Below are positions 48,990-61,870 of a DNA stretch of 64,000 nucleotides, piece after piece. Made by a program: the position numbers and the translations under genes. The notes under the pieces were generated by a model, which did no database searches, was not told the DNA's origin, and worked only from the letters and a program-made list of their open reading frames with translations. This DNA is from Chionis minor (lineage: Eukaryota; Chordata; Aves; Charadriiformes; Chionididae): positions 62,001 to 126,000 of the forward strand of contig VZSF01006922.1 of NCBI GenBank assembly GCA_013398295.1, read 5' to 3'. Position 1 is the first letter of the stretch; the number at the start of each line of letters is the position of its first letter.

Positions 48990-49629
48990 GGAAACTGGCA
49001 AGTTTGCTGATGACACAAAACTGAGTGGAGTGGCTGACACATCAGAAGGCTGTGCCATCATACAGCATGACCTGGACAGGCTAGAGAGTTGGGTGGAGTG
49101 GAACATAATGAAGGTCAACAAGGGCAAGTGTAGGGTACTGCACCTGGGGAGGAATAACGCCATGCAGCAGTACAGGTTAGGGGCTGACCTGATGTAAAGT
49201 AGCTCTGCAGAGACGAACCGGAGAGCCCTGGTGGACAAAAGGATAACCATGAGCCAGCAATGTGCCCTTGTGGCCAAGAAGGCCAATGGCATCCTGGGGT
49301 GCATTAAAAAGTCTGTGACAAGCAGGTCATCCTCCCCCTTCTGCTCTGCCCTGGTGAGGCCACATCTGGAGTATTGTGTCCATTTCCTGGCTCCCCAGTT
49401 CAAGAAAGACAGGGAACTACTGGACAGAGTCCATCAAAGGGCCACAAAGGTGATCGTGGGAATGGAGCACCTCTCTTATGAGGAAAGGGTGAGACATCTG
49501 CGTCTGCTTAGACTGGAGAGGCTTGAGATGGGATCTCATAAATGCTTACAAATATCTAAAGGGCAGCTGTCAAGAGGACAGGGCCAGACTGTTTTCAGTG
49601 GTGCCCAGCTACAGGACAAGAGGCAATAG
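48990..49629 (+). pseudogene. CR1 ORF2 remnant with intact FADD box
   Basis: Two plus-strand reading segments (48990-49196 and 49231-49629) correspond to consecutive parts of the CR1 reverse transcriptase. The catalytic FADD is retained but everything N-terminal to it, including the endonuclease, is missing. The ATG at 48844 lies in unrelated upstream DNA, so the open frame through 48844-48990 is fortuitous. Confidence 0.85.
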
Positions 49630-49852
49630 GAAATTTCATCTCAACACGTAGAAGTACTTCTTTACTTTGAGGATGACAAAGCACTGGAACAGGCTGCCCA
49701 GAGAGGTTGTGGAGTCTCCGACTCTGGAGATACTCAAAACCCACCTGGATGCATTCCTGTCCAACTTGCTCTAGGTGAACCTACTTTGGAAGGGTTTGGA
49801 CTAGATCATTTCCAAAGGTCACTTCTAACCCCTACAATTCTGTGATTCTGTG
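48990..49852 (+). mobile_element. CR1 LINE fragment (about 0.86 kb), plus strand
   Basis: Starts at the reverse-transcriptase catalytic box: TTTGCTGATGAC at 49003-49014 encodes FADD, intact. It runs to the 3' terminus ATTCTGTGATTCTGTG at 49837-49852. Translated segments include [14 protein letters not shown] and [13 protein letters not shown] (within 48990-49196), then [14 protein letters not shown] and [12 protein letters not shown] (within 49231-49629). A stop at about 49196 and later frame changes disable it. The 177-codon minus ORF at 48870-49403 is its antisense shadow. Confidence 0.95.
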
Positions 49853-52800
49853 AAAACCCATGGGTTAAAATGAACAAGGTAATGAACAGCAGCTGTATGT
49901 TTAGAAACTAGAAGATACTTGCGTCTCACTGCGTGACCTATGTCACAGGTAAACAATGAGAAAGCTGACTGTATTGAAAAGCTTTGTCTTGATTCGTTAT
50001 CAACACGAGATTGAAGGTGAGGATGCCCACCAGTTTTCCAGGAATAACTTGTTCCTTAGAAATTAAACAATAATAAAGTTAAACATTAAAACTCATATAT
50101 AATTTTTAAAATATATGTGTCTTTAATCTGTACTATAGCTCTAAAAATTGTGGTCATGCATAAATTAGAAACTATGTCTGGGGGAGAGGCAGGAGCCAGA
50201 TGTGGAATAGAAAAAAAAAGGAGCACCAAGGGTTGTGGCAAGAAGAAAGGAATATTGATGTCTGCCTATAAAACAGCTCAGAACATCTACTCCTGAATCC
50301 TGTTGTAGGTATATATAATTATTTAGTAATCATCTGCTTAATTTAAAATTATGACAGATAACTTTCCTTTTAAAATTATGAAAGCTATGGTATTTATAGA
50401 TAAAGTTTTCAAAAATGTTTGGCTGCCAGAATGAAAAAGGTTTTATACCACATATGACTCCCAAAAGTGTCTGTGAAATCCCCATTGAAAATGTCACATA
50501 TAAGTACCCAAAATGCAAAGGCAGCTTAGAAAATTCCAGTAGATATACATCTGAATAAGTTAGGGATCTGAACAACCTGTTCTTTGATGGGTGTTTTAGA
50601 ATGATATTTTTTTAAGAAACAAACCACAATCTCCTTTTATAGCAAATATAGTTTCCTTTCTAACTTATAAAACTATTTCAACCATGATGTCCCTGTTTTC
50701 ACAGTTTGGGAGATTATTCTACAAGATTAACATGTTTAATCATAATTAGAGTTTGTTCTCCAAAGCAAATGAGAAATTGTTATAATTAAAAAAGGTTTTT
50801 GCAATGACTATTATTTAAAAATTACTTAGGAGTCTCTTATCAGCCATTATTAGAGAATTTCTGCTAGACATTTACCATACTGTGGTGACAGCATACGGTG
50901 ATACATAATCTTCAACTTGTAACTTGTAACTTTGTTTGTAACACCTGAGACTTGAAGTGCAGTTTAAATGCATATGAAAATATGCAAGGAACATCTATTA
51001 AACTCTGTGAACATTGATGTAATATAAGGTGAATTTTTTAATGATAATAAGAAGAATTTACTTACTTGCTGCAGAGAAAGTACTATCAGATACAGAATGG
51101 CATAGCAATGTTAATTTTGGTGGTTTCCCTTCTCTGTCATTAACGATGTGCTGAAATCCCTGACGTCAAATGATTTTATGATGTCATTATATTTTAAAGA
51201 CCTCACAGTTACCTTTAATGTGTTTTCCAGCTTCTCCTCTTATTCTTCTGCTACAATGAAAATGGGAAAGAAGAAATGCATCTCTATCTGAATGTTATTT
51301 ATTTTCAGGAAATGGTACTAGATTCTACACAGTATTGTGTTCCAACTGAATACACATACATTGAAAAAAATTAATCATTTCTACATTTCCTCTCTACTTA
51401 TATTACTGGCTGGTATCTGGGGCATTCTGTGCTGACCAACTTCTTCTCAACCATTTTGAATTGTATTTGTATTTTGAATTATCCAACAGCTCCTGCACTA
51501 GCATAGCCATGCTGCTGATTAACGTGACTATAGACAGGGCAAGGGGACCTCAGTTGAACACTTACAAGCTTTTTGTGTAGTCTGGGAAGGTTAGTAATCC
51601 TTCAATTAGCTTTTACGAAAATTTGATGTCCAATGCCAGGAGCACATCAGATTGCATATGAACTTTGGGTCTAGTTAGGGGGTTGTATATTAACAAGAGG
51701 CACTTATATTTACTTTTTTTTACAGAATCAATGATAGCTTGTTTTGTTTAAAGCACTGCTTTATATGAGACTGTAAACAGCTAAGAAACACAGTGAATAA
51801 GATTCAATTCATAAATTTTCTAGATATATTAGAAGATTCTAGAATTCCTTCATAACTGTAGAGCTAGGTCCACCACAGCAGTCATGAACCTTATTGATGA
51901 CTGTAATTTTAAGTAAAGATAAAGCAAACAAAACCCCCAAGTATTAGGAGCACAACTGGGCCCTCATTATCTTCTAGTTTTTCCTTAATTCATAAATGTC
52001 AGGGGAGATTATCTTTTTGTCAGGTCTTCAAATCTTTAACTTTCTTTGCTTTACCATATTTTGAAATAAAATTAAAGGAAACAGTGAAAAAGTCCCTCCC
52101 TTTTCAGAGCTGTCTTTTGATCACATCCTCCAGAACTATCAGAAATAAAGCTGCTTGCGTCAAGAGGTTTATTAGCTTTCCACTATTTTCTTAAAGGCAA
52201 TTCAGTGTTTTCACAGGGACAGTTTTGCAGTACCTTTAATGCCTTTTGCCCACATAACACATCAGATTTCATCACCATGTGTTGTGACATCTGATTGATT
52301 AGTGTGGGTGACAGGCAAATAGGTGAGTCTAAGGTTATTTTAAATACTTATTTTATACCAGGGAAGACATAGTCCCACCGAGGCAACCCAACAGACAACT
52401 GGAGATGGACACCTGTTTTGACAAAAATCACTGATCAGGAACATTGTACTGACTACGGTACAAATGTAGGGTGCAACACTTCACTTACTCTATGCTATGT
52501 CCTGTGGAGACAAGGCTCAAATGCTTTGATGTAGCAGTCAGGTGTATGGATAGCTGTTTCTGTGGAGAAGTTTTCAGATCCTCCCCAAATTTGTTTTACC
52601 ATGTGGGGCTTACATCATCAGTCTCATTGTCTACCTGTTACGTAGATCACGCAGTCAAATATTACTTTTGATGATTTCGTTAAACCATTATCCTTTTTGT
52701 TTACTGTTGTTACTTACTTCCTAAAATTATTTAGGGTGCTAATCCACACTCATTTGTTTACTTTTCATCTAGATTTTGCATCACTAATCTCCAAGAAAAA

Positions 52801-53637
52801 CACTGCATTTCTACCAATATCCTTTGGTTCTCCTTTCTTACAGCCATAAGGACTACAGCTGTAAAGATACGTATATTTGACTCTTGCAAGTTGATAGCAC
52901 CAAGAGGTCATGCAGACTCCTCCACAGGTATTTGAAGGGCAAATGTTAGAAAGATTAATGCTAATTAACTTTTCTTTTCAAATGGCTGAGATAATTCTCC
53001 ATGTGGTACATTTGTGCAAGTTAAGGTTGTTTAGTTGCTTTTAACAAAAACAAGGGCACAGAAGATGCTGTAGCCTGCAAACAGCGATGTTGTCATTCAT
53101 GCTAATGTACAACTAGAAATATTTTTCTGCTTTTAGAAGGACATAGTTTTTAAAAAAGCAATAAATATAGTATCTTGTCAGTGAAAATAATTGATTCAGT
53201 TGCTGCTTAGGGAAAATGTAACAGAGGCTGAAGTACTATGCACAGTTTGAAACTTGCTCTCACAGATAACTGAAGATTTTCAAGCTGAAGTTTCCTTTTC
53301 TGAGTACGTCTGTTAGGAGGTAGTCTTCCAGAGGTTCATATACAACAAAAATGAAACAGTTACAAGCACAGTCAAAGAGTATAGTTGTTCTAATTCTGTC
53401 CAGATTGATCTATATAGAATTTTGGTATGCAATATTGGCATCTCTGGTTTGATATATACCATTATTATTGCTTTTCCACAGTGAAGGTTTGCATCATGTC
53501 TTCAAGAATAGTTCATGCCGTTTTGTGATGGAAAAACGCTATGTTCCCCTATTAGACAGATGGTTTAAAACATGAAATCTTTTGCACTCACACAGTTTAA
53601 GACACTCTGAAAGCTTCTATTATCTCCCTGAAAAGCA
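49853..53637. other. AT-rich single-copy DNA, no gene seen
   Basis: About 3.8 kb of AT-rich DNA containing only ORFs under 85 codons. A small ACTTGTAACTTGTAAC repeat lies near 50914-50930. No transposon is recognised. Confidence 0.5.
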
Positions 53638-54412
53638 GAATCACAGGATCACAGAATAGTTAAGGTTGGAAGAGACCTCTGGAGATTCTCTAGTTCAACC
53701 CTCTGTTCAAGCAGGGCCAGCTAGAACATGTTGCACAAGGCCATGTCCAGTTGCATTTTGACTCTCCAAGGATGGAGACTCCACAGCCTCTCTGGGCAAC
53801 CTGGTCCTATGCTCAGTCACCCTCACAGTACAAAAATCCACAAAACCAAACCAAACCAAAAAAAACACAAACAGTCAACAAAACCCAAGTGTTTTCTTAT
53901 GTTCAGATGGATTTTCATATCTTTCATTTTGTATGACATTGACAGGAGTCTGGCTTCATCTTCTTTGTTCTCTCACATGAGGTATTTATACACATGGATA
54001 AGATTCTCCGAGCCTTCTCTTCTGCCAGCTCCTCCAGGCCTCTCCTCACATGACAGGTGCTCCAATTCCTTAATCATCTTCATGGACCCTTCACTGTATT
54101 CGCTCCAGCATGTAGATATCTCTCATGTACTGGGGAACCCAGACCTGACCACAGCACTTGAGATGTGTTGTCACCAGTGTGTGGCAAAGGTTCAGTTCAC
54201 TCAACCAGATGATAACGCTCTGCTCAGTGCAGCCCAGGATGTTGCTGGCCGTCTTTGCTATACAGGAACTTTGCTGGCTCATGATCAACATGTCCACCCC
54301 CAGGTCTTTTTCTGCAAATCTAACTTACAGGCAGCCATGCCCCAGACTATACTGCTGCATGAAGTTATTGCTCACCAGGTGCAGGACTTTGCAATAGCCT
54401 GTTCTCAGGCTA
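53638..54412 (-). mobile_element. CR1 LINE fragment (about 0.77 kb), minus strand, with internal A-rich expansion
   Basis: The left end is GAATCACAGGATCACAGAA, the antisense of the octamer tail, followed by GGTTGGAAGAGACCTCTGG. It continues through GCAACCTGGTCCTATGC, GCTCCAATTCCTTAATCATC and CAGCACTTGAGATGTG to near 54412. Minus-strand translation at 54091-54297 shows SQQSSCIAKTASNILGC, a diverged version of the CR1 segment SQQ...KKANGILGC. An ACCAAACCAAACC and A-rich stretch at about 53833-53885 is not part of CR1. The 229-codon plus-strand ORF (53728-54417) is an antisense shadow. Confidence 0.92.
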
Positions 54413-55030
54413 CTTGAGCATTTTACCTGCTTTTCTTACTGGTGCAGTTAATGAAGAGGCATTTTATTTACAATATGGCTACTTCATCTCCATTTTTGGG
54501 GAGCCATTTCAGAAGATGTTAAGACATCAAAGCATTTTTTATGATGGATAATTATTATATTTTAATTACTTCTTTGCTAGATATTCTCTGTTGATTGATC
54601 CTCTGGTCTTTTCAATTTGTGTATAGGAAAGAGCAAGTTCATATCAGTTTTCATGACTGCATTGCATACAGAATTATTCAGAGTGGTACTTACAAGTAAA
54701 ATTAGCACAACTGAAAAACTTTTTTCATCTCCAGATAATGCACCATATAGGCCATTTTAGATTTTGATGTGGTATCATTAGAATTTTTTAAAATAGGCTT
54801 ATTTTTTCTCCAATCAATGTAAGCAGCAAACTCAATGAACAATTCAAGGACATTCTATATTTTAGAATTTCTGTGTTACAAATTAATTATTTACATAGAA
54901 TGTGGATATTACTGACTAATAATCTCTGTACCAAGACATGATTTTGATTGAATAGACTACTTCTGTCATTGTTCCAGCATAAATTTTCCCCTTTTAATTT
55001 CTTTTGCCGAAAGTGTAGAAGCAAAACAAA
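54413..55030. other. AT-rich single-copy DNA, no gene seen
   Basis: No recognised element between the CR1 fragment and the pentanucleotide microsatellite region. Confidence 0.5.
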
Positions 55031-55051
55031 GACCTGGAAAAGTTCCAGGTC
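55031..55051. repeat. Perfect 9-bp hairpin
   Basis: GACCTGGAA-AAG-TTCCAGGTC, a perfect stem with a three-base loop, lies 14 bases before the pentanucleotide array. Confidence 0.85.
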
Positions 55052-55065
55052 CTTGGGGACACATA

Positions 55066-55149
55066 AAATGAAATGAAATGAAATGAAATGAAATAAAATA
55101 AAATAAAATAAAATAAAATAAAATAAAATAAAATAAAATAAAAAAATAA
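55066..55149 (+). repeat. Compound microsatellite (AAATG)5 then (AAATA)10
   Basis: Five AAATG units (55066-55090) are followed by ten AAATA units (55091-55140) and an A-rich end. A single G-to-A change spread through the array explains the two blocks. The minus-strand ORF 54887-55153 is open only because of this repeat. Confidence 0.93.
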
Positions 55150-58100
55150 ACAAAACCTACCTAGTTTTCTGTGGGAAAAATTTAAGATGAGGCATAATAG
55201 GTAAGAGCAGCAAGGGGAGGAAGCTCAAATAATATCTGTAACACAGTGACTGAGAAGAGTAAAACTGTGCTAATGAACATATAACATATTGTTTGATGTT
55301 TCCCAGGAGCTTTTAACACTGCCTGGGAAGGTAAAAGACACTAATATCCATTTACCAGGGACCTTTATACATACTAAACCGTGCTTTGAAGATCAATGGT
55401 AATGGTAGACTTTAGGTCCTGTTTGTATTTAGTTCACATTAACAATGCAGAAAAAAAAAAAATATCGGCTGGAACAGAAAAATGCACCAGTCCTGATTTT
55501 TAGCAACATAACTGCTTCCTCAACATAGATAGGTACTTGGTACTTGGTATCGGATGGACACTTGGTAGTAAAGACCTATATAACAATTATCTGACCTACA
55601 ACGTACTGTTCTCAGAAGTTTTTTGGGGTTTTTTCTGCCTTTGGCCAATAGCATTCTTTTGTACGTAATACTATTAGACATTAATTCTTTGGTATTTCAA
55701 CTATTTCCCAAACATTTGTCTCCTTTTTCTTTTTTTTTTTTTTTTTTTAAACTGTATGCTTGTAAAATATGTCAAATGTAGAAGATGTTAACATGCTCCT
55801 GCTCCAGTCTACTACAGTAGGATACAATAATATTAATAAGTCACTGCCACAGAGATCACAGATTTCTGGAAAATTTCTGATGCCTTTTTTATTAGGAAAG
55901 GTGAATTCATTGAAATAAACAAACAAAAAGGTTCAAAGCCAGAGGTTTCAATCATGGGGGTTTTTGCTGTTGCTGTTTGTGAGTTTTTTTGTGATTGCGG
56001 GTTTCTGATTTATTGGGGTAATTTTGCCTGAATTTCTAACAGCCTTTCAACACTAGAAATTTCAAGATAATTGGTACGCATGTGGAATATCCTGTTGTGG
56101 ATCCAAGTCTTAATGAACTTGCGTGCCAGTTAACATTCCCCAGTTAATATTCCCTTCTGAGCTGAGACATTTTGAAATTTTGAAGTAAAGAAAAATAATT
56201 TATTGTGTGAAAAGAGTTTTGATCCTCATTCTGGTGGAAACAGAGTACATCAAGACTAAATCAAAGGAAGAATAAACAAAATAGTAGAAAACTTTAAGAG
56301 CAACATTTTCCTGAACTTCTGCTTATGCACTTGCAATTACATGCAATTACATCTATAGATATAATTAATAACTGAAGATCTACCAGAAAATCTGGTTTGG
56401 TTTGGTTTAAATAAGACCTAATATTAAAAACCAAATAAATAAAAAAATCTTGGCCATTTTTCCATAGTTTTTTTGGTTGGTTTATTTGTCTGTCTGCTTA
56501 AATTACAACTGTTAGTATCTTGCTAAACCAAATGCTTGGTTTTGGGCTGCCTCTAAAGCACCAGCCAATATGTGTGCCATCTGCTTGTACACACATGAAA
56601 AATAGATCTTGCTGTGGGGAAAAGTCACACGTACTACAAACCTTTGTTTGACATGAACAAACCCATATCTTTCAGAGGAAGAAGTGAACACATTAAAGTA
56701 GTTGAAGTACCATCTCTTTGTGTAGGTCTCGTGCCTGTGCCTAAAGGAACAGATGATAACCATGGAGTTTCTGCCTATATGGGAGTTAGTACAAATTCTA
56801 GAACAAAAAAGAGGAAGAACACAGTAAAAATGTCATGGAAGATAGTGTAACTCTGAGAGAAGCTTATAAAGTGAGCTAAAGTACACAGCAAATAAATCTG
56901 AATTCATGAAAAGTAGAACATGATAAAAAGGACTGAATCCTTTAAACTGTAGGAGACAGAATAGAAAAATGTTAACTAGTAATGAGAGCCTGTAGGGAAA
57001 ACCAACAACAATTACTTCAGAAATGTTGGAAAGATTTTCAATTTTGGGACAAAATAAAAAGGACCTGACAGGATACTGGTCACATTCTAAAACAAACATA
57101 TTGAATATATCAGTAGATCTGAGCAAAGAATCGAAACTTTTTTGTGATAACTGGAGTAAAATATAATGATAGAGCTATTCATGCTTCTATGGTAGCATAC
57201 TGTAAAGACTGTAAAAATATTTTGCAGAATAAGTGTTGAGATAGGAAAAGGAATTAATTGCTATTCAGCTAACATGCTGGCCCAATGTCATTATTAAACA
57301 CAGTGTGACCCCAACAGCTATAGATATGCTTTGTTTTTTGCCATGGTCAATAAAATTTTATAGCATAAGATGACTCAATTATATATGAACTATTTTGGGG
57401 ATCAACATAGCCTGAAGAGATGGCTGAAAAAGTCAGACATAGCAAACATATCTGAAAGTAACTTTCCCTGCTTAATAATATTTAGATCACGAACTTTCTG
57501 AAAGAGTTGATTCAAAATAGACACTTATTACACCATTGTTTTACCAGTCTCATTGTTGATATAAAATTATGATTAAAATTCTAATAGCAGGACTAGCAAG
57601 AATTCATCTGAGGGTGGGCATGTCCAGACCAATAAAATCCAAAGAAACAAAATCCGAAAGCACTACTCTAAAATATTCATTACCTGATGCATTAACAGTT
57701 AAATTTCTCTGTCATCTGAGCACATAGGTTGCTTATATTCACTAGTTTAAGCTTTTTATGGTTCAGCCATGTGTTCCCTCTGAAAGTTTTATTTTCTCTT
57801 CTCTTGCTGTCTGTAACTGTAGCTTGGGTTGGGGTCTTTCATCTAAGTTTTAAATAAGATGTTTGTCATTAAATAGCTGACATTCTTATTCTTATTCTTA
57901 TTTTGATCCATTTATTCCTGATCTATTTGGGGTTACTTTGTTTTCATAAGCTAAGTGTTAAAGGGGTACCTAGAACCTTCCTAAAAACTGATGAAATTAA
58001 AAGGCTTGGCAAGACTGAGCTGTACGATGCCACTTGCTCTCCTTGCACATACATTGCAGAGCAGTTCTATAGCATTGAACAGTCCTGGGAAAAGCTGCAC

Positions 58101-58442
58101 TTTGCATACCTTATACAGTATGTTTTTACTTTTGAAGCAAATTAAAACAGATTGTGGTAGGTTTTTCTGTAGTCTCTTTAATAAAAGGAAGAGTGGGAAG
58201 AGAAAAAGAAAAAAAGGAATTGGTTACTTTGTATGCTTGAAAAGGAAAACTCTGACAGGCTGCCAAAAGCATGAAAGGGCCAAGATGGAAATCTTGGTTA
58301 ATTCTTTGTATATTGGTTTCACATCGATGTAACTGCACTAAAATCAATTATATAATAATGTAACTATGCACTAGCAGAACACTAGCATATCATTGGTATC
58401 GAATATTTGCTGACTAGAGGACTGAATAACCTATAGCAGTTT
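55150..58442. other. AT-rich single-copy DNA, no gene seen
   Basis: Contains a T-run at 55730-55748, TGGTTTGGTTTGG near 56394-56407 and ATTCTT triplets near 57882-57900. ORFs such as 56614-56850 (78 codons) and 57991-58332 (113 codons, plus) have no recognised domain; the latter is Lys-rich through an A-rich stretch. Confidence 0.5.
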
Positions 58443-58998
58443 TCATAGAATCATCAAATGGTTTTGGTTGGAAGAGACCTTTAAGATCTTCAAGTCCAAC
58501 CATTAACCTAGCACTGCCAAGTTACCACTAAACCATGTCCCTTGGCACTATATCTACATGTCTTTTAAATACCTTATAAACACCTTTTATATAAATACGT
58601 TGTCTTTAAATACCTTTTTAATGCCTGTTCCAATGCTTGATAACCCTTTCAGTGAAGAAATTTTTTCTAATATCCAATCTAAACCTCCTCTGGTGCAACT
58701 TGAGGCCATTTCCTCTTGTCCTATTGCCTATTGTTCCCTGGGAAAAGAGATCAACCCTCACCTTGCTAAAACCTCCTTTCAGGTAGTTGTGAACAATAAA
58801 GTCTCCCCTGGGTCCCCTTTTCTCCAGGTTAAACAACTCCACTTCCCTCAGCCACTCCTTTTTAAGATTTGTTCTCTAGACCTCTCACTTTGTTGTCCTT
58901 CTCTGAACGCGCTCAATGTCCATACTGTAGTGAGGGGGGCAAAACTGAATGCAGTACTCAAGGTGCAGGCTCACCAGTGCTGAGTACAGAGGTACAAT
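58443..58998 (-). mobile_element. CR1 LINE fragment, minus strand
   Basis: Antisense CR1. TCATAGAATCATCAAATGG is followed by GGTTGGAAGAGACCTTTAAG, TTGAGGCCATTTCCTCTTG, TTTCTCCAGGTTAAACAAC and AGTACTCAAGGTGCAGG. Minus-strand translation at 58618-58842 shows [20 protein letters not shown], the CR1 ORF2 C-terminal segment. Local copies of TAAATACCTT near 58564-58616 indicate a small internal expansion within the 3' region. Confidence 0.92.
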
Positions 58999-61823
58999 TC
59001 AATTTTTAAGGATGGAAAAGTGAAGAAATAAAGGGCATACCTAAGAATGAGCTTCCAAGGTTCTTACAATCTGAGAGTCTAATAAAATGATTGCCTACCT
59101 TTTTGTTTAGGACAGGAGGCTTATGCATAAAATGAATTTATGGAATTCCCTGTCAAAACTTGCTAGTCAGCCTGATACTCTAATTGCATAAATAAGAAGA
59201 TGAACAAAACAGATGAGTATTTACATTCCAATATCTGCATATCTTAAATGGTTATTTGATTTTCTGTGAGCATCCTGTCAACGTTAAGGCACAGCTGTTG
59301 TTGCATGATGAGGAGAATTACAAACAGAATATATTTCTCTCAGTGGGAGCTGAAACCAGTCATTATTTAGAAGAAAGAGTTCAGTACCTCACTGATTTTT
59401 TTCCCTATAATTCTAACCCCCCTAACTTAAATCACTTCTATGCGATAAATTTATGGATTGAACACCAGTGAGTACAAACCGAGGTAGTTCTTCTGAACTC
59501 AAAGATATTTAGGTTTACACAAATAGTGAATCAGTCCGTGATTCATAAATTTAGTTTATATATGCAGGATGTACCTTCATTCATAACTGGTAGTGTAAGC
59601 CCTTTAAGTAATTACTAAGTTTCTCAAAGATTGTTGCTTAATGAAATAATTTCTTAATCAGCACTCAGTAACAATGAGAAGGCAGACTGCATATTCTCAA
59701 ATTGGTAATTGGCAGATGTAAAGTGGGAAAAGGTAAAAGACTACAAAATCAAATGGAGTTTAATGCCAATATTCTGCCTGTTGTGTCTCTCACAACTATT
59801 TACAACTATGCATATAGTAAGTGCGCATACTCTAACAACAAATAAATGGGAAAGCAGTTCTGCAGCTTGTCCTGAGGAAGAAAACAGCATATAGAAGTAA
59901 CTTGTACTTTTGGTATCAGTTAAACATCCCTGCTTCACACTACCCTTAGTGGAAAAAAACAGGTCAGTTGAAGTAAGAATAATCACAGAGAAAATTGATA
60001 GAAGGAGGTAAAATCCAATCCAAACTTTTGTGTGGCTCAAGACTTTAAGAAGAAATTGTGCAGCTTGCATCAGGTCTCACACTGAACCAATTAAAAAATC
60101 AAGAAGTGAAGAAAATAAAATCCTCACTGAAAGAAAAAAACAGATCTGCTTGGCTTTTATTTCTTTGCAGGCTTTATGCTACTCTTCAATAAAGACCTGA
60201 GATTCAGAATTTCGCGTGGTTTCTGAGAGAGGAAAACTAAATCAGATCTCTGAAGTTATACAATTGTGATAAATTCCTCCAGCTCTCATCAATCTTTGTG
60301 AAAAAAACCACAAAGAGACAGAAAAAATAATCACCTCTTCTATCTCCATTCTTAGTTTCCATTGACTTTTGGTGGTGTTTTCCATCAGATCCCTTTTAAT
60401 GAGCTCTAACAGTTAGCTTGAATCAAAATGTACTTTTGCTATTATTCTACACTTTATTAAACTTTTTTCTTAATTAGTATTCTCATGGTGAACTCAACAG
60501 GTTAAAAAGCCTGTTGCAACCAGAAGTTTTCTTGTATCTTTTTGTTAATAACTTCAGTATTAATTAGGGATTTTGGGGAATAGGAATGACAATAAAAATG
60601 AGACTATGAGCTGCAGTTCTGTGGAATCAGCATGTCCTCTAAATTTCCCAGCAAGGAGAGAGAATTAGGCTAAATTTCAATTGCAGACTTGCATCTGTAT
60701 TTGAGCATTGCACTTCTAGTTTTGTAGGTTTTGTTTAGTCAAAAAAATGGCTGAAAATAAAAAAAATTGATTGAAAATAATTTTGATTTACATGAATAAG
60801 AATGTCATACCTTAAAAAATACTAGAATTATTTATGTATGGAAAACCACCAGAAATACGGGATGCAATATTTTATTATACTGAGTATTTGGCAGATGCAG
60901 TTTTTAGTCTCTTTAATGCAACGCCTATATAATTTAATTACTACTGCTGCTTATTAGAATCAGAATTTTTTAACAGTGTGTAAATTAACCACGTGTTTCT
61001 CCTGCAGGTAAGTCAAGTGAATGCTGATAGATTTGTGACATTTGCATTGTAATGAATGTGATCAAATCAGTTGAGAAAACAATAAACTACTCTACTAATT
61101 CATGCAAGATCCAAGTGAAATTTGAACCTTTGTCAAGTTATGTTCTCTCTCACTTTTGACTGTGCTTGAGTACCTTTGAAATCCCAGAGAATCCACAGAG
61201 CAGTAAGTGTAGAGATGGGATCTTTCTAACCCCACACAGCCAGATTTTTTGTCACCCTGCAGCAGACAATCTTTCAGCTCTAATAGCTGTGGTGCTAACA
61301 TGGGAAAGTCATATATGATTTAACAAGAGTCAAAGTTGCATAATGGATGTATATTTAGCGGGGAACCCTGGGAGGCCAGTGATGCCAGACATATGCAGGG
61401 ATCAGTGAGGAAATTATGGACAAAAGAAGCTCTAAAAAGAATGTACAGACCACACTGTATTCAGCTGATGTTGCAGTGCTCCCTAGCAGCTGAACATACT
61501 AATAATAGGAGATATAAGGAACATATTCAAGCACAGTGGCTAGTTGTATACTGTATGTAAAGGGCATATGGTAAAGCAATAAAAAAAGAGCCGAAAAAAT
61601 TCTTTACTTGGTAGAACTAACATTTCTACCTCCTGTCATAGTCAGTTCTTGGGATACATTTTCACAATTGCCTTTTTACTGCTAAGGTGAAACTTTTTTT
61701 ATCCTGCAGCTCTAATAAAGCACGCTGAATGTAACTTAAAATAATAGCTAGTGTTTTAAATTTCAGATTTTAGTATAATTTATCCCAATTATATTATATT
61801 TATTCTAATATAATGTAATCTAT
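58999..61823. other. AT-rich single-copy DNA, no gene seen
   Basis: About 2.8 kb with no recognised transposon. A small CAACAGG...CCTGTTG hairpin lies near 60498-60519. The ORFs at 59741-60070 (minus, 109 codons) and 61336-61560 (plus) have no identifiable domain. Confidence 0.5.
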
Positions 61824-61870
61824 AAATAATTATAATTTATGGTTNNNNNAAATAATTATAATTTATGGTT
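61824..61870. repeat. 21-base direct repeat around an NNNNN gap
   Basis: The 21 bases at 61824-61844 are repeated exactly at 61850-61870, with five Ns (61845-61849) between. The repeat begins AAATAATTATA and ends TTATGGTT. This is the same pattern as the two larger duplications: sequence on both sides of a gap is shared, as when contig ends overlap. Confidence 0.9.

Noticed and set aside
48870..49403. 177-codon minus-strand ORF
   Set aside because: It is antisense to the CR1 reverse-transcriptase remnant, whose plus-strand frame carries the FADD motif.
53728..54417. 229-codon plus-strand ORF, the longest in the window
   Set aside because: It is the antisense strand of a CR1 fragment (sense frames on minus, e.g. 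54091-54297). The N-terminal part crosses an A-rich stretch giving Lys/Thr/Gln runs.
55150..58442. 113-codon ORF at 57991-58332 and 78-codon ORF at 56614-56850 as exons
   Set aside because: No recognisable domain, splice context or composition supports them. The first is open mainly through an A-rich Lys/Arg stretch.
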